DNA of 64,000 nt, from assembly GCF_022344005.1 (NCBI RefSeq), contig NZ_CP092192.1:62001-126000 (forward strand), written 5' to 3'. A model generated the notes under the pieces. The model had not been told where the DNA came from, ran no database searches, and saw only the letters and a program-made list of their open reading frames with translations. Positions 40,663 through 50,974 of this stretch are shown piece by piece. The DNA comes from Deinococcus sp. KNUC1210. GTDB lineage: Bacteria; Deinococcota; Deinococci; Deinococcales; Deinococcaceae. How positions within the stretch are numbered: the stretch's first letter is position 1; each line of letters starts with the position of its first letter. The translations under genes and the position numbers were made by a program.

Positions 40663-41691
40663 CTAGTGCGCCGCCTCGGTCACCCTGTCCTCGACCGCGA
40701 TGCGCCGCCGGAATACGTAATAGTTCCAGGCCTGATAGCCCACGATCAGCGGCAGGAAGACGGCTCCCACGATGGTCATCAGGTGCAGGGTGTACGGCTG
40801 GCTGGAAGCATTGCTGATGGTCAGGTTGAAACTCGGGCTGAGCGTGCTGGGCAGCACGTTGGGGAACAGGCCCAGAAACACCGTCACCACCGAGAGCACG
40901 ATGGTAAGACCGCTCATGGCGAAACTCAGGCCGTCGCGCCGCTGGCGCAGCGAGAGCCAGATACCCGCGAGCGTGAGTGCCGCCAGCCCTGGGAGCACCC
41001 AGCTTCCCAGCCCGAAATTCTTGAAGAGTTCGTCGCGCACGTAGCCCAGATACACGAAACCCAGCACGGCGACGGTTGCCAGAGCGCCCCAGAACAGGGC
41101 CGCACGGCGGGCACGCGCATGCAGGTCGCCCTGCTTGTGCAGCCGCAGCAGCAGAAAGGTCGCGCCGTGCAGCATGAACAGCAGCGTGGTGGTCAGGCCG
41201 CCAAACAGCGTGAAAGGGGTGATGTAACTGAGGACGCTGCCCTGATAGCGCCCGCCCTCGCCAATCGGCAGGCCCTGCACCAGGGCGGCCATGATCAGCC
41301 CCCAGGCAAAGGCCGGAATCAGGCTGCCCGCAAAACTGGTCACATCCCAGAAGATGCGCCAGGCGCGGTTGTCGACCTGCGCCCGGAATTCGAAGGCCAC
41401 GCCGCGCCCGATGAGCGCCAGCAGAATCAGGGTGAACAGCGGGTACATGCCGGTCAGGAGGGCGCCGTACCACGCCGGGAAGGTGGCGAAAATCGCGCCC
41501 GCCGCCAGGATGACCCAGACCTCGTTGCCGTCCCAGAAAGGGCCGATGGTCTGAATCAGGGCGCGGCGCTCGGCCTCGGTCTTTGCCAGAAAGGGGCGCA
41601 GCAGGTCCACGCCGAAATCGAAGCCCTCCAGAAAGAAGTACACCGCGAAACACGCCGTCACGAGCCAGAACCACAGCACCGCTTCATTCAT
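40663..41691 (-). CDS. cydB: Cytochrome bd-type quinol oxidase subunit II
   Basis: A 342-residue membrane subunit; start at ATG 41691, inside the last eight bases of cydA. It shows the CydB pattern [40 protein letters not shown], and eight or so membrane helices. CydB pairs with CydA to form the oxidase that reduces O2 with quinol and has high oxygen affinity. It is the last gene of the cydDCAB set. Confidence 0.94.
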   Translation of the reverse strand: MNEAVLWFWLVTACFAVYFFLEGFDFGVDLLRPFLAKTEAERRALIQTIGPFWDGNEVWVILAAGAIFATFPAWYGALLTGMYPLFTLILLALIGRGVAFEFRAQVDNRAWRIFWDVTSFAGSLIPAFAWGLIMAALVQGLPIGEGGRYQGSVLSYITPFTLFGGLTTTLLFMLHGATFLLLRLHKQGDLHARARRAALFWGALATVAVLGFVYLGYVRDELFKNFGLGSWVLPGLAALTLAGIWLSLRQRRDGLSFAMSGLTIVLSVVTVFLGLFPNVLPSTLSPSFNLTISNASSQPYTLHLMTIVGAVFLPLIVGYQAWNYYVFRRRIAVEDRVTEAAH

Positions 41692-43111
41692 AGCCGTTTC
41701 CTTCCAGCCGCACCGGGTCAGACCCCAGGGTGTAGTCGGGGGCGGGGGCACTGGCAGCCTGCACGTCCGGTGGATGCATTCCGGCGCGGGCGGTGCGCGT
41801 CAGCAGAAACACGTCGAGGCCGATCAGCAGCAGATACACCACCCAGAAGGCGATCAGGCTGAGCACCACGTACACCAGCGGCAACGGACTGACCGCGTTG
41901 CGCGTGAGCAGCAGGCCCTGCACCACCCAGGGCTGCCGCCCGATCTCGGTGGTGATGAAGCCCGAGAAGTTGGCGAGATGTGGTGCCAGCGGCATGATCA
42001 GCAGGAAGGTCAGGTAGCCGTGGGCCGTTTCCAGCCGCCCGCGCCGCCACAGCCACAGCCCCCACAGCGCCGTCAGCAGCATCACGCCCCCGATGCCCAC
42101 CATGACGCGAAAGGCCCAGTACACCGGCCAGACCGGGGGAATGTAGTTGCCGGGACCATATTTTTTGACCATCATCGCCTGCAACTCGTTCAGGCCCTGC
42201 GCCTTCTGATACAGGTTGTTGAAGGCCAGAAACGACCCCAGGTACGGCACTTCCAGCGAAAACAGATTTTTGCCCTGGGTCGTACTCGGCAACGCGATCA
42301 GGCTTTCAGGCATGTTGCCCTCTTTGGGCGTGTCCCACAGCGCACTGAAGGCCGCGTACTTCATCGGCTGATCGCGCACGGCGCTCTGTCCCTGGAGATG
42401 GCCCGAGAGCACGACGCCCACGCTGCCCACCGCCGCCAGCACCAGTCCCAGGCGCAGCGACGTCTTGAAGAGGTCGGTTTCATGCTTCCGGCGGATGTGG
42501 TAGCCGCTGACGGCGATCACGAAGAAGGCCGCCACCGTCACCGCCCCGGTCAGGATATGCGCCGACCATTCCAGCCCTTTGGGATTGGTCATGACCGCCC
42601 AGAAACTCGTCAGGATTGCCTGACCGTCGCGCAGGACGTAGCCGACCGGATGCTGCATCCAGGCGTTGGCAATGATGATCCAGAAGGCGCTGATAGCCGT
42701 GCCAATCGCCACGAGCCAGATAAAACTCAGATTCACCCACGCGGGCAGGCGGTCTTTTCCGAACCACCACAGGCCCAGGAAGGTGCTCTCCAGAAAGAAG
42801 GCCATCAATACTTCCAGCGCCAGTGGCACGCCGAAAATATTTCCCACAAAGTTGGAAAAGCTCTGCCAGTTCATGCCGAACTGAAATTCCTGCACGATGC
42901 CCGTGACCACGCCCACCACGAAATTGATGAAGAACAGGTGGCCGAAAAAGCGGGTCAGACGCTCCAGTTCGTCGCTTCTGCGAACGAAGGCCAGCGTCTG
43001 GAGCAGCGCGATAAACAGAGCGAACCCCACCGTGAAGGGGACGAAAAAATAGTGAAAGATGCTGGTGGTGGCGAACTGAAAGCGGGAGAGGGCCAGAGTG
43101 TCAAAGTCCAT
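41684..43111 (-). CDS. cydA: Cytochrome bd-type quinol oxidase subunit I
   Basis: A 475-residue heme-bearing subunit. Helix motifs include [22 protein letters not shown] (with the high-spin heme His), [12 protein letters not shown] and [19 protein letters not shown]. The Q-loop after residue 250 is short, as in the CIO-like branch of bd oxidases. It reduces oxygen at the membrane with electrons from menaquinol. It follows cydC with an 11-base overlap and overlaps cydB. Confidence 0.95.
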   Translation of the reverse strand: MDFDTLALSRFQFATTSIFHYFFVPFTVGFALFIALLQTLAFVRRSDELERLTRFFGHLFFINFVVGVVTGIVQEFQFGMNWQSFSNFVGNIFGVPLALEVLMAFFLESTFLGLWWFGKDRLPAWVNLSFIWLVAIGTAISAFWIIIANAWMQHPVGYVLRDGQAILTSFWAVMTNPKGLEWSAHILTGAVTVAAFFVIAVSGYHIRRKHETDLFKTSLRLGLVLAAVGSVGVVLSGHLQGQSAVRDQPMKYAAFSALWDTPKEGNMPESLIALPSTTQGKNLFSLEVPYLGSFLAFNNLYQKAQGLNELQAMMVKKYGPGNYIPPVWPVYWAFRVMVGIGGVMLLTALWGLWLWRRGRLETAHGYLTFLLIMPLAPHLANFSGFITTEIGRQPWVVQGLLLTRNAVSPLPLVYVVLSLIAFWVVYLLLIGLDVFLLTRTARAGMHPPDVQAASAPAPDYTLGSDPVRLEGNGYE

Positions 43112-44692
43112 GCGGGATCTCCAGAGGGGTCAGGGTTCCGGCCTGTAGTCGGTAGAGCTGCTGTGCCAGGGCCAGCGGCGCGGGGCGGTGAGTGGCGAGA
43201 ATCAGCGTGCGGCCTGCCCGCCTGCGCCGTATCGCCTGCACCGCCAGCCGCTCGGTATCGGCGTCGAGGTGGGCCGTGGGTTCGTCGAGCAGCAGCACAT
43301 CGGAGGCTCTGAGCAGGGCGCGGGCCAGCGCCACCCGTTGCCGCTCACCCCCGCTCAACCGCGCTCCGCCCTCTCCGACCCAGGCGCTCAGCGGCAGGTG
43401 AGAGAGACCCAGTTCGTCCAGCCGCTCTCTCAGTTCGGCGTCCGGGGCGGCAGGAGCTGCCAGTCGCAGATTTGCAGCCAGCGTGCCATCGATGAGCGTG
43501 GCATCCTGATCGAGAACACTGAGCCGCTGTCGCCAGAGCGCCGGGTCGAAGGCTCTGAGCGAACTGCCGCCCGCCGTGATTTCGCCCGCTGCCGGGTCCT
43601 GGTCGCGGGCCAGCAGGCGCAGCAGCGTCGTTTTGCCTGCTCCGCTCTCTCCGATCAGAGCGACGGTGGTTCCGGCGGGAATGCACAGACTCAGGCTGGC
43701 AGGCTGAGGGCGACTGGCGAACAGTTGCACCCCCTGAGGTTCAGGTCGAGTCTGGCGGGAATGTCCACCGGACTCGGCGGCGCGGTCACGCTGGGGGCCA
43801 GGTGCTCCACTTCTACCAGCCGGGCCGCTGCTCCCCGGCCTTCTGCTCGGGCGGCCGGAACACCGGTCAGCACGCTCGCCGCATCGAAGGCCGCCACGGT
43901 GCCCAGTGCCCCTGCCGCCAGCCATGCCGGAGCCAGCACATCCGCCGCCACCAGTGCTCCCAACCGCCACAACAGCAGCCCGAGTGCCAGGGCCGCCAGC
44001 CCTTCGCGCACCACCGTAGAGCGGGCGGGCAGCGAGGCCAGCGCCGCCTCGGTATTCATCAGTTCCTGTTGAAGGGGCGACAGCCGCGCCTGAGCTTCGC
44101 GCCCCGACAGTTCACCCCCGAACCCGCTCAGGGCGAGCAGCAGACCGGCATGCTGGGCCTCCAGCGTGGCCCGGCGATCTGCCAGCACGGCTGCCCGCCT
44201 GCTCAGGGCCAGCGGAACCCAGGCCACCAGCAACAGCAGCGGCCCCGCGATCAGTGCCGAGAGCGGGTCGAGCAGCGCCAGCCCCAGCGTCAGGAGGGCA
44301 CTCAGGCTCAGGTAAGACCACAGTGGCAGCTCTGCCCGCAGCGTCTGGAAGGTCCGGGCGTCCACGTCGGCACCGGCCCGCAGCAGCAGCGCTCCGATAC
44401 CGTTCACAGCGGGCAGTTCGCGGCCCAGCGGCGCAAGCCGGGCATACAGCCGGGTGCGGAGGGCGTGGGCCTGCTCCAGCGCCGCCGCGTGCGATACCAG
44501 ACGCTCGGCATAGCGCAGACCGCTTCGGCCCAGGCCAAACGCCCGCACGCCCGTGGTCAGGACCCCCAGTGCCAGCAGCGTGGCTGGATGCTGAGCTGAA
44601 CGCACCAGCAGTGCCCCGCCACTCGCGGTCAACCCCACGCCGCAGAGCGTGGCGAGCAGACCCAGCAGCAGCGCCCAGCGGTAGGCGTTCAT
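43101..44692 (-). pseudogene. cydC: ABC-type exporter subunit CydC, frameshifted in a G run
   Basis: The membrane half reads in one frame to 43691 and the ATPase half in another. The shift is at CCCCC, 43730-43734 (plus strand); one more base restores [18 protein letters not shown] and a 530-residue protein. Walker A is GESGAGKTT, signature LSGGERQRV and Walker B VLLLDEP. CydDC exports glutathione and cysteine and is needed to assemble bd oxidase. The ATG overlaps the cydD stop (ATGA). Because cydA, cydB and cydD are intact, a sequencing error is the simplest reading. Confidence 0.88.
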
Positions 44693-46377
44693 GCGGGCAC
44701 TGTCCGTTCTGCCCGCAGCTCTTCAGAGCAGGGAACGTCAGGAATCAGCGTTCCGTCCACCAGCCGCGCCACCGAACAGCCCGCCGGAACGTGGCGATGC
44801 GTCACCAGCAGCAGCGTGCGGCCCGCGAAGAGCGTTCCCAGCAGCGAAAGCACCTCTCTTTCGGCCAGGGGATCGAGGTGGGCGGTGGGTTCGTCGAGCA
44901 GCAGCAGCGGCGCGTTCGAGAGGGCGGCGCGGGCCAGTGCCAGCCGCGCCCGTTCACCGCCGCTCAGCGGTGAGCCGTCCTCGCTCAGCACGGTATCCGG
45001 AAAGGCCGTCAGACCTACCGCTGTCAGGACGCGTTCCAGTTCGGCTTCCGGCACAGCCAGATTCGCACGCAGCGTGCCGGGCAGAAACCGGGGACGCTGC
45101 GTCACGACGGCGATGTTCTCACGCCACGCCCGCGTCTCCAGTTCGTCCAGCGGAATGCCGTTGATCCGCACGTCTCCGCTCAGAGGCACGTCTTTCCGAA
45201 GTCCCCGCAGCAGCGACGTTTTGCCGCTGCCACTCTCCCCTCTCAGCGCGACCTGTTCACCCGCCGCCACCCGCAGGTTCACGGCTCGCAGCACTTCGCG
45301 GCCCGCGAGCGTCAGTCCGGCGGCGTTCAGGCTCAGCGACGGCACCCCGTCTACCCGCCGCGTTCCGCTCGGCACTCCGGGCGTGTCCAGCAGGGCGTAC
45401 AGACTGCGGGCAGGTGCCTGCGCGTCCATCGAGGCGTGGCGGTCGGTGCCGAGCTGCCGCAGCGGGCCAAACAGTTCCGGCAGCAGGAGCAGCGTTGCCA
45501 GGGCGGACGCAAAGTCAAGGCGTGCCTCAAAGAGCCGCACGCCCACCGTCACCGCGATCAGTGCGGCGCTCATAGTCGCGGCGAAATCGAGCACGAACCC
45601 CGACAGAAAGGCCATCTTCAGGACACCCAGTGTGGCAGCCCGGTACGTCTGCGCCTCGCCTGCCAGCGCCTGTGCCTGCGCTGCGTCAGCTCCGAAGGCC
45701 CGGAGCGTGGGCAGGGCAGACAACGACCCCGACAGCCGCGCTCCCAGCCGTGTGGTCGCGGTCCAGGCATTCTGACTGGCGTCCTGTGCGGCCCATCCCA
45801 CCAGGACCAGAAACAGCACACACAGCGGCACCGTGATCGCCACGATCAGCGCACTCTGCCAGTCGAGCCAGCACAGCGCCGATCCCGCCACCAGCAGTCC
45901 CGCTGCCGAATGTGCCGCCTGCGGCAGCCAGCGGGCATAGTAGGCCGACAGTTTCGGCAGGCTTTCCAGCAAGCCCACTGCGCTGCGCGACTCGCCCAGA
46001 TCAGCCAGAACACCGGGGCCGAGCGCTATCAGCCGCGCCGCCGCCCGTTCGCGCAGGCCTCCGACGATCCGGGCCGAAGAGCGGGCGTTCCAGGTTTCCC
46101 GCGCAGCATTCAGGAGGGCACGCACCAGCAACAGCAGGAGCGCACATGGCAGCACCCAGCTAGAGGCCTGTGGCCCGAACGCCAGCCCGGTGATTCCCCG
46201 CGCCAGCAGCAGCCACGCGCCCACGCCCAGCAGCGCCCCGACGAAGCTGAGGAGAGCCGAGCCGACGACCAGCGGCCGAACACCAGATTCAAGATTCAGA
46301 CGGCGCGTCACATTCGGCGGGCGTTCAGTGTTTGGCATCGCTTGCGCCTTCCGGGGGCGCGGAACAGTCACAGTCAT
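44689..46377 (-). CDS. cydD: ABC-type exporter subunit CydD
   Basis: A 562-residue ABC half-transporter. I start at ATG 46377, with AAGGAGGG 11 bases upstream; 13 more codons are possible. The transmembrane domain covers residues 35-320 and the ATPase has Walker A GESGSGKT, signature LSGGERARL and Walker B LLLLDEP with the H-loop THRHV. It forms the CydDC heterodimer exporting reduced thiols to the outside for cytochrome bd maturation. It is the first gene of the cyd operon. Confidence 0.92.
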   Translation of the reverse strand: MTVTVPRPRKAQAMPNTERPPNVTRRLNLESGVRPLVVGSALLSFVGALLGVGAWLLLARGITGLAFGPQASSWVLPCALLLLLVRALLNAARETWNARSSARIVGGLRERAAARLIALGPGVLADLGESRSAVGLLESLPKLSAYYARWLPQAAHSAAGLLVAGSALCWLDWQSALIVAITVPLCVLFLVLVGWAAQDASQNAWTATTRLGARLSGSLSALPTLRAFGADAAQAQALAGEAQTYRAATLGVLKMAFLSGFVLDFAATMSAALIAVTVGVRLFEARLDFASALATLLLLPELFGPLRQLGTDRHASMDAQAPARSLYALLDTPGVPSGTRRVDGVPSLSLNAAGLTLAGREVLRAVNLRVAAGEQVALRGESGSGKTSLLRGLRKDVPLSGDVRINGIPLDELETRAWRENIAVVTQRPRFLPGTLRANLAVPEAELERVLTAVGLTAFPDTVLSEDGSPLSGGERARLALARAALSNAPLLLLDEPTAHLDPLAEREVLSLLGTLFAGRTLLLVTHRHVPAGCSVARLVDGTLIPDVPCSEELRAERTVPA

Positions 46378-46589
46378 CGGCAGAAACCCTCCTTCAGGTG
46401 TGCGAGGTTCCTGCACTCATGCTGCGCCTCCTGTTCCTGGCAGAACAGGGCAATGCGTCCCAGATTCGGGCCATCACGGACATGGATCAATTCAGGCACG
46501 AACAGAGAAAGGCCGTCCTCTTCGACCCTTCAACGTCTTTCCTGAACCATTCCTCGACTCAGGGTTTGATTGACCTTCTCAGCTCAGAG

Positions 46590-47054
46590 TCAGCCCCCTC
46601 GTCCAGCTCCGGTCAGTTCCGCCGTCACACCCGCCCGCAGCGCCTCATCGTCACGCAGCCGCCGCACCAGCGATTCCAGTACCACTTCCTGCGATACCGA
46701 CCAGCCAGCCATCTTCAGTTCCATCACGAAAGCGTCGAGCGAGCGCTTCAGCGAGGGCCGCAGCCGGGTGCTGAAGGCCCGGCGCTCTTCGCGGACAGGT
46801 GCAGACGGAACGGCAGGCGGCACCTCTGGAGTGGGGGTGGATACCGGGACAGCAACCCGGGGTGACGCAGGCGTCGTTCTGCGGGAAGGCGCACTGACCA
46901 CGGGCGCAGCAGGCTCGGCCAGAACGAGCGCCACGGCCTCCGGCGTCTCCTCTATGACCTGCACGTCAGTCACTTCTGCGGCGCTGATGTCTGCCGCCTT
47001 CGTGTCTGCGGCCACCACAAAACCGAAGCGCGGAGCCTTGGGTTTGGGAGCCAT
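46590..47054 (-). CDS. ParA partner, probable ribbon-helix-helix centromere-binding protein
   Basis: A 154-residue protein, start ATG 47054 overlapping the parA stop. Three parts: a basic N-terminus (MAPKPKAPRFGFVV), a low-complexity Pro/Ala/Val linker (about residues 30-90) and a C-terminal segment FSTRLRPSLKRSLDAFVMELKM followed by a helical stretch, which fits an RHH-type DNA-binding fold. Small RHH partners are usual for ParA ATPases of this short type, binding upstream repeats as parS. The basic N-terminus could contact ParA. Confidence 0.72.
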   Translation of the reverse strand: MAPKPKAPRFGFVVAADTKAADISAAEVTDVQVIEETPEAVALVLAEPAAPVVSAPSRRTTPASPRVAVPVSTPTPEVPPAVPSAPVREERRAFSTRLRPSLKRSLDAFVMELKMAGWSVSQEVVLESLVRRLRDDEALRAGVTAELTGAGRGG

Positions 47055-47665
47055 CAGCAGACCTCCACAGTCAGGCTCAGAATGTCGCCCCACGCATTCT
47101 CGGCACGGCTGTCCTGAGTATTTCGCACGAGCACGGCCTGCTCGTGGGCCCGCTCGTGGGCGGTGTAGCGCCGGATCACGGTTTCGCAGACAGGCATGCC
47201 CATCGCCCGCAGTTCGTCGCGTGCTGCCTGCCCCACGCTGCCCACCGGGGGCGCTTTGGTCACCACGATCCGGATCGTCTTCATGGTTGCCCCGGCCTCT
47301 TCCAGTCGCCTCAGCAGTTTGGCCGTAGCCTCGACTTCCACGCTGTTGGGTGCCGTCGGAATCAGAACCACGTGCGACTGACGGGTCAGCTCGACCATAT
47401 CGTCGATCGCAGGACGGCCCTCGGTATCGACCACCAGATAACGCGTTCCGGCGGGAATAGCGGTCCCTTCTTCCAGCAGCGTCACCGGAATGGCTCCACG
47501 CGCGATCCAGCCCCCGCTGGTCTGAATGGCGGCGTCGGCGTCCATCAGGGCGGTCGGCCCGCGCAGTGCGAGCGCTCCGGCGAGGTTCACGGCCAGCGTG
47601 GACTTGCCAACACCACCTTTCATCGAGGTCAGACTGACAATCATCGGGCCAGAAGTTTCAGACAT
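47054..47665 (-). CDS. parA: ParA-family partition ATPase
   Basis: A 203-residue MinD/ParA-type ATPase. The deviant Walker A is KGGVGKST (about residue 16), the switch I Asp lies in LMDADAA, and the Walker B strand is LVVDTEGRP where the usual DTPP is changed. The lack of an N-terminal HTH marks the short Type Ib class. It segregates the replicon by forming gradients on nucleoid DNA with its RHH partner, coded next. The start follows a weak TTGTAT / TTAGAG promoter. Confidence 0.88.
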   Translation of the reverse strand: MSETSGPMIVSLTSMKGGVGKSTLAVNLAGALALRGPTALMDADAAIQTSGGWIARGAIPVTLLEEGTAIPAGTRYLVVDTEGRPAIDDMVELTRQSHVVLIPTAPNSVEVEATAKLLRRLEEAGATMKTIRIVVTKAPPVGSVGQAARDELRAMGMPVCETVIRRYTAHERAHEQAVLVRNTQDSRAENAWGDILSLTVEVC

Positions 47666-47721
47666 GCCTGCACTCTAACATTCACACTGTCTTGGATACA
47701 AACCTGAATTCCTGTTTTTAT

Positions 47722-47833
47722 GAAAGATTGAATGAAAGAAAGTATGAGAACATGCCAGCGTTCAAGACTGAGAGCTGGAAAGCATGACAGCACGCTTGCA
47801 GGGAAGCATGACTGAGTGTCTGGAAGCATTCAC
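47722..47833. repeat. Repeats upstream of parA, candidate parS
   Basis: Four related copies of GAAAG(C/T)ATGA occur in one orientation: GAAAGTATGAG (47738), GAAAGCATGAC (47778), GGAAGCATGAC (47802), GGAAGCATTCA (47822), with a weaker GAAAGATTGAA at 47722. Steps are 40, 24 and 20 bp. Their place directly upstream of parA matches centromere repeats of short-ParA systems. This is a candidate only. Confidence 0.45.
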
Positions 47834-47873
47834 AGGACACTGCGCGAGACCGCCTGAGTCTGCGGGAGCAAGA

Positions 47874-47920
47874 CAACGAACAGGGCTAGCGTTTCGTAGA
47901 CCCGCCAGCCCTGTTCGTTG
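47874..47920. terminator. Hairpin terminator
   Basis: A perfect 14-bp inverted repeat, CAACGAACAGGGCT (47874-47887) with complement at 47907-47920, has a 19-base loop. It is 10 bases after the response-regulator stop (minus strand). Confidence 0.7.
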
Positions 47921-47930
47921 GCCATCTGTT

Positions 47931-48368
47931 TTACGACTCGCTATGCGGTGGCAGCGCAACGACCACGAACCAGAACGACTCGAAGGTGCGTACCACCTCG
48001 AAGAATTCTTCGGCCGTCACCGGTTTGGGAATATAGGCGTTGGCGTGCAGATCATAGCTGCGCCACACGTCCTGCTCGGCCCGCGAGGTGGTGAGAACGA
48101 TCACCGGAATCTGCCGAAACGCCGTATCGTCCTTCAGAATCGCCAGCAGTTCGAGGCCGTTCATCCGGGGCATATTCAGATCGAGCAGGATCACGTCGGG
48201 CATGGGTGCAGCGGCAAACGGTCCCTGCTTCCGCAGAAACTCCAGTGCCTCCACCCCGTCCCTGGCGGTATGCAGGGTGTTGGCGAGACGCGCCTCACTG
48301 AAGGCTTCCTGAGTCAGGAACACGTCGGCAGGATTGTCGTCTACCAGCAGAATTTCAATCGGTCGCAT
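47931..48368 (-). CDS. Single-domain response regulator
   Basis: A 145-residue receiver domain without an output domain. The acidic pocket is DD in LLVDDNPAD, the phospho-acceptor Asp in LLDLNMPRMNG, the Thr in VIVLTTS and the Lys in IPKPV. It resembles the Rcp1-type regulators that partner phytochrome-like histidine kinases. The start at 48368 overlaps the kinase stop by 14 bases, so the two form a two-component pair. Confidence 0.9.
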   Translation of the reverse strand: MRPIEILLVDDNPADVFLTQEAFSEARLANTLHTARDGVEALEFLRKQGPFAAAPMPDVILLDLNMPRMNGLELLAILKDDTAFRQIPVIVLTTSRAEQDVWRSYDLHANAYIPKPVTAEEFFEVVRTFESFWFVVVALPPHSES

Positions 48369-49874
48369 CGGCAGGCTCCTGAAGAGTGGGAAGGGTAAAA
48401 CTGAAGGTGGTGCCGACACCGGGCGTACTGGTCAGGGTGATCTCGCCACCGTGCCGCTCGATAACGCTCTTGACAATGGCGAGCCCTATGCCATTGCCCT
48501 CGGCTTCGCCGACCCCATGCAGCCGCTGGAAGATATCAAAAATTCTCTCATGGTACGCCGCCTCGATGCCGACCCCGTTGTCCTGGACATGGAAACGCCA
48601 GAACCCCGGCAGCGGCTCGGCCCGCACCTCGACGCGTGGTGGACGCAGCGGATCGCAGAATTTCAGCGCGTTACCGATGAGATTCATGAAGACATGCCGA
48701 AGGAGTTCAGGGCGTCCCTGCAGGACAGGCAGACCGTTCGCACTGACCTGTGCGCCTGACTGCCGTATCAATTCCTGAAAATCTTGCAGCACATCGTTCA
48801 CCAGAAGCTGCACATCGACCACCTGCGTCGGCTGAGTCGAGTGCCGGGTCCTGGAATAGGCCAGCAGGTCCTGAATAAGCTGTTTCAGGCGCTCCGTCGC
48901 CGAGAGGGTATACGCGATGTACTGATCGGCCCTTGCATCGAGCTTGCCCTGATACCGTCTCGCCAGCAACCCGGTAAAGCTGCCGATCGTCCGGAGCGGT
49001 TCCTGAAGGTCGTGTGACGCGACATAAGCGAACTGTTCCAATTCGCGGTTGCTGCGGGCCAGATCTTCATTCAGCCGCTCCAGATGGGCTGCACGCAACT
49101 GCACGGCGGCAGCCATCCGCCGGAATTCCTGCGTCAGCTGATAAACTTCAGCGACCTGCACTTCGGGCAGCGGCAGATCGTACTGCCCCTCGGCCACACG
49201 CCCGGCAGCAGCATTCAGGGAAGCCATACTGCGCGCAAAGGTCCGGGCCGCCTGCAATGCCGACACCACCAGGAAAAAGAGCGCCGCCAGCAGCCCGAAG
49301 ATCGTCAGCAGACGGGCCTGCTGCAAGGTCTGGGCACTGGCGTTGAGAGACGTCTTCAGCCTTCCGCTTTCATTTTTTCCAGCACCGCGAGCACCTGCCG
49401 CACGGCATCAATCAGCTGTTTTCCGCTGCCGTTCTTGACAAGCACCACCGTCGTGGCCAGCGATTCGGGCCGAATATGAATCTGCGGCTCGGCCACATTG
49501 GAAAACCACTGCTGCATCAGCAGCGAAACGCGTTGCAGATCGTCACGCTGCCCGGCATTGGCCGCGTGCAGTTGCAGGGTCTGAATCCGGCTGCTGAGCT
49601 GCTGCTGGCCGAGATGATACGGTTCAAGGTATTCAGGCCGGGCTGTCAACAGATAGCCCCGCAGCCCGGTTTCCAGATTCAGCACGTCGAGCGCGATGAG
49701 ATGAATGGCGTCGATACGCGCCTGTGAGGCGTTGGACTGCCGGACCGATGCGGCGTTCCGGTTGACTCCGACCGTCACGGCAACGCCCACCAGAAACAGT
49801 AGCAGCAGCGGCAGGAGCAGCGGTTGCAGCAGAAAACGGATCAGTGAGACGTGGAGCTGAGCGGAACGGGCCAT
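48355..49874 (-). pseudogene. CHASE3-domain sensor histidine kinase, frameshifted in an A/T run
   Basis: The sensor half (49874 to 49356) has a membrane helix (PLLLPLLLLFLVGVAV), a CHASE3 extracellular domain (DVLNLETGLRGYLLT) and then stops. The second half, in another frame, has a second membrane helix, HAMP-like segment, H-box ASHDLQEPLRTIG, N-box NLIGNALKF, and G-boxes DNGVGIE and GNGIGLAI. The shift is at TTTTTT, 49373-49378 (plus); a seventh restores a 506-residue kinase. It phosphorylates the downstream receiver protein; signal unknown. Confidence 0.85.
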
Positions 49875-49938
49875 TCAGCCTGGAGTGTACCCCGCCTTCT
49901 CAGATACCGGGAAATGCGCCTGCCTATCGCTGTGTACT

Positions 49939-50958
49939 CTAGATCTTGACGATCCAGCCTTCCGGAGCTTCCAGATCGCCGTACTGAATGCCACACAGCT
50001 CGTCATAGAGCCGCCGCGTGACCGGGCCGACCTCCGTTTCACTGTGGAAAACGTGGAGTTTGCCGTTGTACTGAATCCCGCCGATGGGCGTGATGACAGC
50101 CGCCGTGCCGCAGGCTCCTGCCTCGCTGTACTCGTCGAGGCGGTCGATATACACGTCGCCCTCTTCCACAGCCATTCCCAGACGATGCTCTGCGATATGC
50201 AGCAGCGAGTATTTGGTGATGCTCGCCAGAATCGAAGGGCTTTTGGGCGTCACGAAGCGCCCCTGGCGGTCGATGGCGAAGAAATTGGCCGCTCCGACTT
50301 CCTCGATCTTGGTGTGTGTCTCGGGATCGAGATAGATGCAGTCGCCGAAATTCTGCTGCTTGGCCTCGTATCCTGGCAGCAGACTGGCCGCGTAGTTGCC
50401 GCCGACCTTGGCGGCCCCGGTGCCGTTGGGGGCTGCCCGGTCGTAGCCGGAAACCACGAAATTGGTGGGCGTCAGACCGCCTTTGAAATAAGCCCCGACC
50501 GGGATACAGAACACCGAAAACAGGAATTCCGGAGCGCTCCGAACGCCGATATTGTCGCCCACGCCGATCAGGTATGGACGCAGATACAGAGCGCCGCCAG
50601 ACCCGTAAGGCGGAATGAATTCCTCATTGGCCCGCACCACCTGCACACAGGCATCGATGAACTGTTCGGTGGGCATATGCGGCATCAGCAGACGGTCACA
50701 GCTGCGCTGCATGCGGGCGGCATTCTGGTCGGGACGAAACAGGTTGATGCTGCCGTCCTGACAGCGGTAGGCCTTCAGCCCCTCAAAACACTGCTGGCCG
50801 TAATGCAGCGCCGTCGAGCCTTCACTGATGTGAACCTGATTGTCTTCGGTCAGGGTTCCCGCGTCCCATGAGCCTTCCCGCCAGTGCGAAACGTAACGCA
50901 GATCGGTCTTGATGTAGCTGAAACCCAGAGTCGTCCAGTCGATGTTCTTGCTGCCCAT
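49939..50958 (-). CDS. ilvE: Branched-chain amino acid aminotransferase
   Basis: A 339-residue PLP enzyme of fold type IV, transferring amino groups between glutamate and leucine, isoleucine or valine keto acids. The PLP Lys is in GAAKVGGNYAASL, the family segment QCFEGLKAYR is near residue 59, and the phosphate loop GACGTAAVI near residue 280. The start has a CATAAT box six bases upstream, so a leaderless mRNA is possible. No other branched-chain gene is beside it. Confidence 0.94.
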   Translation of the reverse strand: MGSKNIDWTTLGFSYIKTDLRYVSHWREGSWDAGTLTEDNQVHISEGSTALHYGQQCFEGLKAYRCQDGSINLFRPDQNAARMQRSCDRLLMPHMPTEQFIDACVQVVRANEEFIPPYGSGGALYLRPYLIGVGDNIGVRSAPEFLFSVFCIPVGAYFKGGLTPTNFVVSGYDRAAPNGTGAAKVGGNYAASLLPGYEAKQQNFGDCIYLDPETHTKIEEVGAANFFAIDRQGRFVTPKSPSILASITKYSLLHIAEHRLGMAVEEGDVYIDRLDEYSEAGACGTAAVITPIGGIQYNGKLHVFHSETEVGPVTRRLYDELCGIQYGDLEAPEGWIVKI

Positions 50959-50974
50959 GTCCGATTATGGCATT

